From the NCBI RefSeq assembly GCF_964186625.1, contig NZ_OZ075108.1:1178001-1242000 (forward strand): DNA of 64,000 nt, read 5' to 3'. The position numbers were made by a program, and so were the translations under genes. This document shows, in pieces, positions 61,189 to 64,000 of the stretch (its first letter is position 1; every line of letters starts with the position of its first letter). Source of the DNA: Asticcacaulis sp. MM231. Lineage in GTDB: Bacteria > Pseudomonadota > Alphaproteobacteria > Caulobacterales > Caulobacteraceae. The notes under the pieces were generated by a model, which was given only the letters and a program-made list of their open reading frames with translations, was not told the DNA's origin and searched no databases.

Positions 61189-64000
61189 CTAGAACTTCGC
61201 GCCGGTCGAGAGCTTGACCGTGAAGGGCGAGCCTGTGATCGGGCCGTCCTTGGTGTAAACAGGCGCGGCGCCATAGCTCGGGAAGTAGACCGAGTTCGGA
61301 TCGTAGTTGACCCAGTTGAAGACGTTCAGGACGTCAACCCGCACATACCCGTCAACGCCGCTGGGCAGCTTGAAGTTCTTCGAGATTTGCAGGTCAATGT
61401 CCTTGTACCCCAATGTATCCTTGGGCCGTTCGCTGACGATGGTCTGGACGCTGCCGCCATAGCTGTTACAGACGGATACGCCGGCTGTCTGGCAGCCATA
61501 AATCTGCATGGCCGATGTCGGGGTGGACAGTGAAAGTTTGGCCGCCATCGACATATCCCACGGCAGATCGCGCGTATAGGTCATGACCAGACGATGCTTT
61601 GACACCGCCGTGGAATCCAGCAGCGGGTAATCGCTGACATTCGGATAGTCGAACAGATACTGGTTGTAGCCGACCGAATACGGGTTGATACCAGCGACAT
61701 TGTTCTGTTTGGCATCCGAATAGGTATAGGAGACGGTCATGCTCCAGCCGGATTCCTTGGTATAAGGTTTTTGCGCTGCCAGACCGAGTTGCAGATTTTC
61801 GTCTTCACCGCCGTTATCCCACAGAATCAGCCCGCCAACACCTGGCACGCCCTGGGCGCCCCACTGGCTGCCATTCTGGAAGTAGGAACCATCCGAATAG
61901 CGGTTGCCCAGGCGACCTATAATCGTATCGTAGCTCTTGATATAGGACAGGGTGGCTTGCGTATTCCATTCGCCCAGGGTGTTGCGAATCCCTAAGCTGA
62001 ACTGATCCGAATACGGCGTCTTGATGTTGTTGTTCAGCAAATCCACTTCATGTGAAGACGCATCCGTTTGCAGGGTGGCCAGACCTTCCGGTGTCAGATA
62101 AGCCGGGTCCCAGGCATAGCAGTGGTTGGCGGGATTGACATCGGCGGCCGTGAAGCAGGGACCGAACGCATCCTGATTGATCGCAGAGGGGAAGTAAATC
62201 TGCGGGTTGTTGTTCAGGGCCACCTTGGTGGTTTCCAGGGCTAGGGTACTGAACACGTTGCGGTTATAGGAGCGGGCATACCCACCGAAGAGGATGCGAC
62301 GACCATCACCGGTCAGATCATAGGAGAAGCCCAGACGCGTTGAAAAATTATTCGGCGCCTTACGGTTCGAGCCTGTGCTGATATAGTTGTCGAGATTGAT
62401 GCCGGGAGAGCCGGGCTCGTCCGAGATCTGCAGAGCCAGAACCTGCTTGTAGGTCAAAGACGTCCCTGGGAACAGGCTGTTAATACCGTCGACAACATCT
62501 TCCGGCGTGACATAGTTCAGATAGGCCGGCACTTCTTCGTGATCCCAGCGCAGGCCGATATTGAGTTCCAGGCGATCATTGACCTGCCAGTCGTCCTGAA
62601 TATAGGCGCTGAATTGCTTGTCGGTCGTGCTGACGCTGGTATCGGTATAGCCGGGCACAATGTTCGGATACTGAACGAGATAGGGCGTTGCGGCCACGCC
62701 ATCCGCCGTTACGGCATAGTAATAGGTCGCATTGGACTTATCGGAGCTGCCGTCCTGCGTGAACAGATCGATGGTGCCGTAGCTGACGCCCATCTTAATC
62801 GTATGATTGCCGTAGGCTTCGAAGTTGGCGAAGGTAAGATTGTCGGCAATGGTAAAGCCCTTCTGAGAGCTCACCTTGCCGACCCCTGACCCCGGACCGC
62901 CGACATTGATCAGCCCAACGGCGCCAGCGGCGGGATTGCTCAAGTTCGATGGGTTAGGATAGTAGGTGTAAGCGAATTGCGGTGACCCGGTTGTCGTCGA
63001 GGTAGAGGCATTGGTGTCCTGATAGGAAAGGCGCAGTTCGTTGACCCACAGATCCGTGCTGTGCTGCCAGCGGATATCCGAACGCTTGACATCATTGGTA
63101 TAGGGCGCCTGGGTCGATTTCGCGTTTTGACCGCTCCCACCGGTATACATATCTTCCAGACGATAGTTGAAGCTGGCTTCAATCCGGTCATTCGGCGTGG
63201 GTTCAAAGTCGAGTTTGCCGAAATAGAGATCTTCGGTGAAGGGATTGGTCACAGGGCCGTACTGGCTCGATACATCAGCGGGCAGCAAGGCCTGAGCCGC
63301 TGACAATGAAACTCCCGGGCCTGGATATACGTCTCCCTGGTTCGACAGGTCCTTATGTTCCCAGGTGACAAAAAAGTGCATGCGGTCCTTGATGATGGGG
63401 CCGCTGAAAGCAAGGCCGTACTCCTGACTTGGCGCGCGCCCCTTTTTGCTGGCCGATGCCTTTTCAGAGGGCATCTTGGCGCGTAAATTCTCGTTGGTGT
63501 AGGTGCCGAAAATCTCGCCGTGGAACTTGTTGCCGCCCGACTTGGTCTGGGCAATGATAATCGCACTGGCGGCATCGCCATATTCGGCGCTGTAGTTGGA
63601 GGTGACGACCTTGTATTCGCCAATGGCGAGTTGCGGGAACGGATTGCCCGGATCGCCCGACCCTGTCACGCCGGCGCTGCCTGCAAAACCGGAACCGCCC
63701 TGGACGAAGTCCTTCTGGGAGACGCCATCGATATAGACGTTGACCGCGGAGCTCAACTGGGCGCCGCCTCGCAGCGAGGTCTTGTGGTCGTTTACGGAAA
63801 ATTGCACGCCCGGAACTGTGTCGGCGAATTCCATGAAGTTGCGCGTGGTCTGCGGCAAGGCCTGGATATCGTGCAGACTGACGAGTTGGTTGACCTGGGA
63901 CGAACGCATTTCAACGCTCGGACGGCGGCCAGTGATTGTGACCGTCGTCGTGCCGGCCTCGTCCCCCTTACCATTCCCGAAGTCATAAACGGCCACCGAG
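61189..64000 (-). CDS. TonB-dependent receptor, Oar-like, 5' truncated by the window end
   Basis: At least 937 residues; the frame continues past base 64000 (the GTG at 63996 is internal). The plug domain includes VNQLVSLHDIQALPQTTRNF and YIDGVSQKDF; the barrel follows and ends in TVKLSTGAKF with the terminal Phe of outer-membrane proteins. The likeness is to Oar/carboxypeptidase-regulatory-type receptors that import large substrates. The signal peptide and TonB box lie outside. It heads the locus and probably brings oligosaccharides to the periplasmic enzymes. Confidence 0.9.
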   Translation of the reverse strand, partial: SVAVYDFGNGKGDEAGTTTVTITGRRPSVEMRSSQVNQLVSLHDIQALPQTTRNFMEFADTVPGVQFSVNDHKTSLRGGAQLSSAVNVYIDGVSQKDFVQGGSGFAGSAGVTGSGDPGNPFPQLAIGEYKVVTSNYSAEYGDAASAIIIAQTKSGGNKFHGEIFGTYTNENLRAKMPSEKASASKKGRAPSQEYGLAFSGPIIKDRMHFFVTWEHKDLSNQGDVYPGPGVSLSAAQALLPADVSSQYGPVTNPFTEDLYFGKLDFEPTPNDRIEASFNYRLEDMYTGGSGQNAKSTQAPYTNDVKRSDIRWQHSTDLWVNELRLSYQDTNASTSTTTGSPQFAYTYYPNPSNLSNPAAGAVGLINVGGPGSGVGKVSSQKGFTIADNLTFANFEAYGNHTIKMGVSYGTIDLFTQDGSSDKSNATYYYAVTADGVAATPYLVQYPNIVPGYTDTSVSTTDKQFSAYIQDDWQVNDRLELNIGLRWDHEEVPAYLNYVTPEDVVDGINSLFPGTSLTYKQVLALQISDEPGSPGINLDNYISTGSNRKAPNNFSTRLGFSYDLTGDGRRILFGGYARSYNRNVFSTLALETTKVALNNNPQIYFPSAINQDAFGPCFTAADVNPANHCYAWDPAYLTPEGLATLQTDASSHEVDLLNNNIKTPYSDQFSLGIRNTLGEWNTQATLSYIKSYDTIIGRLGNRYSDGSYFQNGSQWGAQGVPGVGGLILWDNGGEDENLQLGLAAQKPYTKESGWSMTVSYTYSDAKQNNVAGINPYSVGYNQYLFDYPNVSDYPLLDSTAVSKHRLVMTYTRDLPWDMSMAAKLSLSTPTSAMQIYGCQTAGVSVCNSYGGSVQTIVSERPKDTLGYKDIDLQISKNFKLPSGVDGYVRVDVLNVFNWVNYDPNSVYFPSYGAAPVYTKDGPITGSPFTVKLSTGAKF

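Overview
The window looks like chromosome of an alphaproteobacterium in the Caulobacterales, most like Asticcacaulis. Reasons: high G+C; the block murA, DUF2948, UPF0262, infA, maf, RNase E/G, yacG, tRNA-Phe; TonB-dependent receptors beside a tryptophan-halogenase-like flavoprotein; and many secreted glycoside hydrolases. The genus is my inference; no rRNA is present.

Layout. (1) 1-5.5 kb: secreted carbohydrate proteins (DUF1080, GH51 arabinofuranosidase, TIM-barrel isomerase) and a divergent ohrR/ohr peroxide-defence pair. (2) 5.5-16.3 kb: a metX-metB operon behind an S-box (SAM-I) riboswitch, a MocR regulator, two EamA exporters, an unusually short aspartokinase-homoserine dehydrogenase fusion that would supply homoserine to MetX, methyltransferases and rlmJ. 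(3) 16.4-21.7 kb: small conserved proteins and a phage-like pair (DUF2793, M15 peptidase). The DUF2793 gene is split by a 1.39-kb IS110/IS1111-type element whose ends can be placed almost to the base. (4) 21.7-27.8 kb: an irregular tRNA-Thr, then the housekeeping block ending in tRNA-Phe.

(5) 27.8-50.3 kb: an integrative mobilizable element in the 3' end of tRNA-Phe, bounded by identical 24-bp direct repeats (22,452 bp apart). It carries a tyrosine integrase, a MOBQ-type relaxase TraA with a recognisable oriT, TraC and TraD, but no coupling protein or type IV secretion genes, so it should need a helper. Cargo: a secreted caspase-like protease, a GH25 lysozyme, membrane proteins, a decayed S8 subtilase, a nucleotidyltransferase-HEPN protein, and a striking module at 44.1-48.7 kb. 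That module is a double-GHKL-ATPase sensor kinase, a translationally coupled REC domain fused to a region with an HEPN-type R-x4-H motif, and a convergent, 3'-overlapping DNA cytosine methyltransferase. I infer a phosphorelay-controlled defence or abortive-infection system; it is the best candidate here for something undescribed. Just outside the right att site lies the 5' stump of a second, related integrase, so two elements once sat in tandem.

(6) 50.5-64 kb: a minus-strand polysaccharide-use locus. From its promoter-proximal side it has a TonB-dependent receptor (cut by the window end), a halogenase-like flavoprotein, a GH144-like glucanase, a lipoprotein esterase, two tandem GH3 glucosidases (the second frameshifted by one base) and a GH43 enzyme with discoidin and FN3-like domains.
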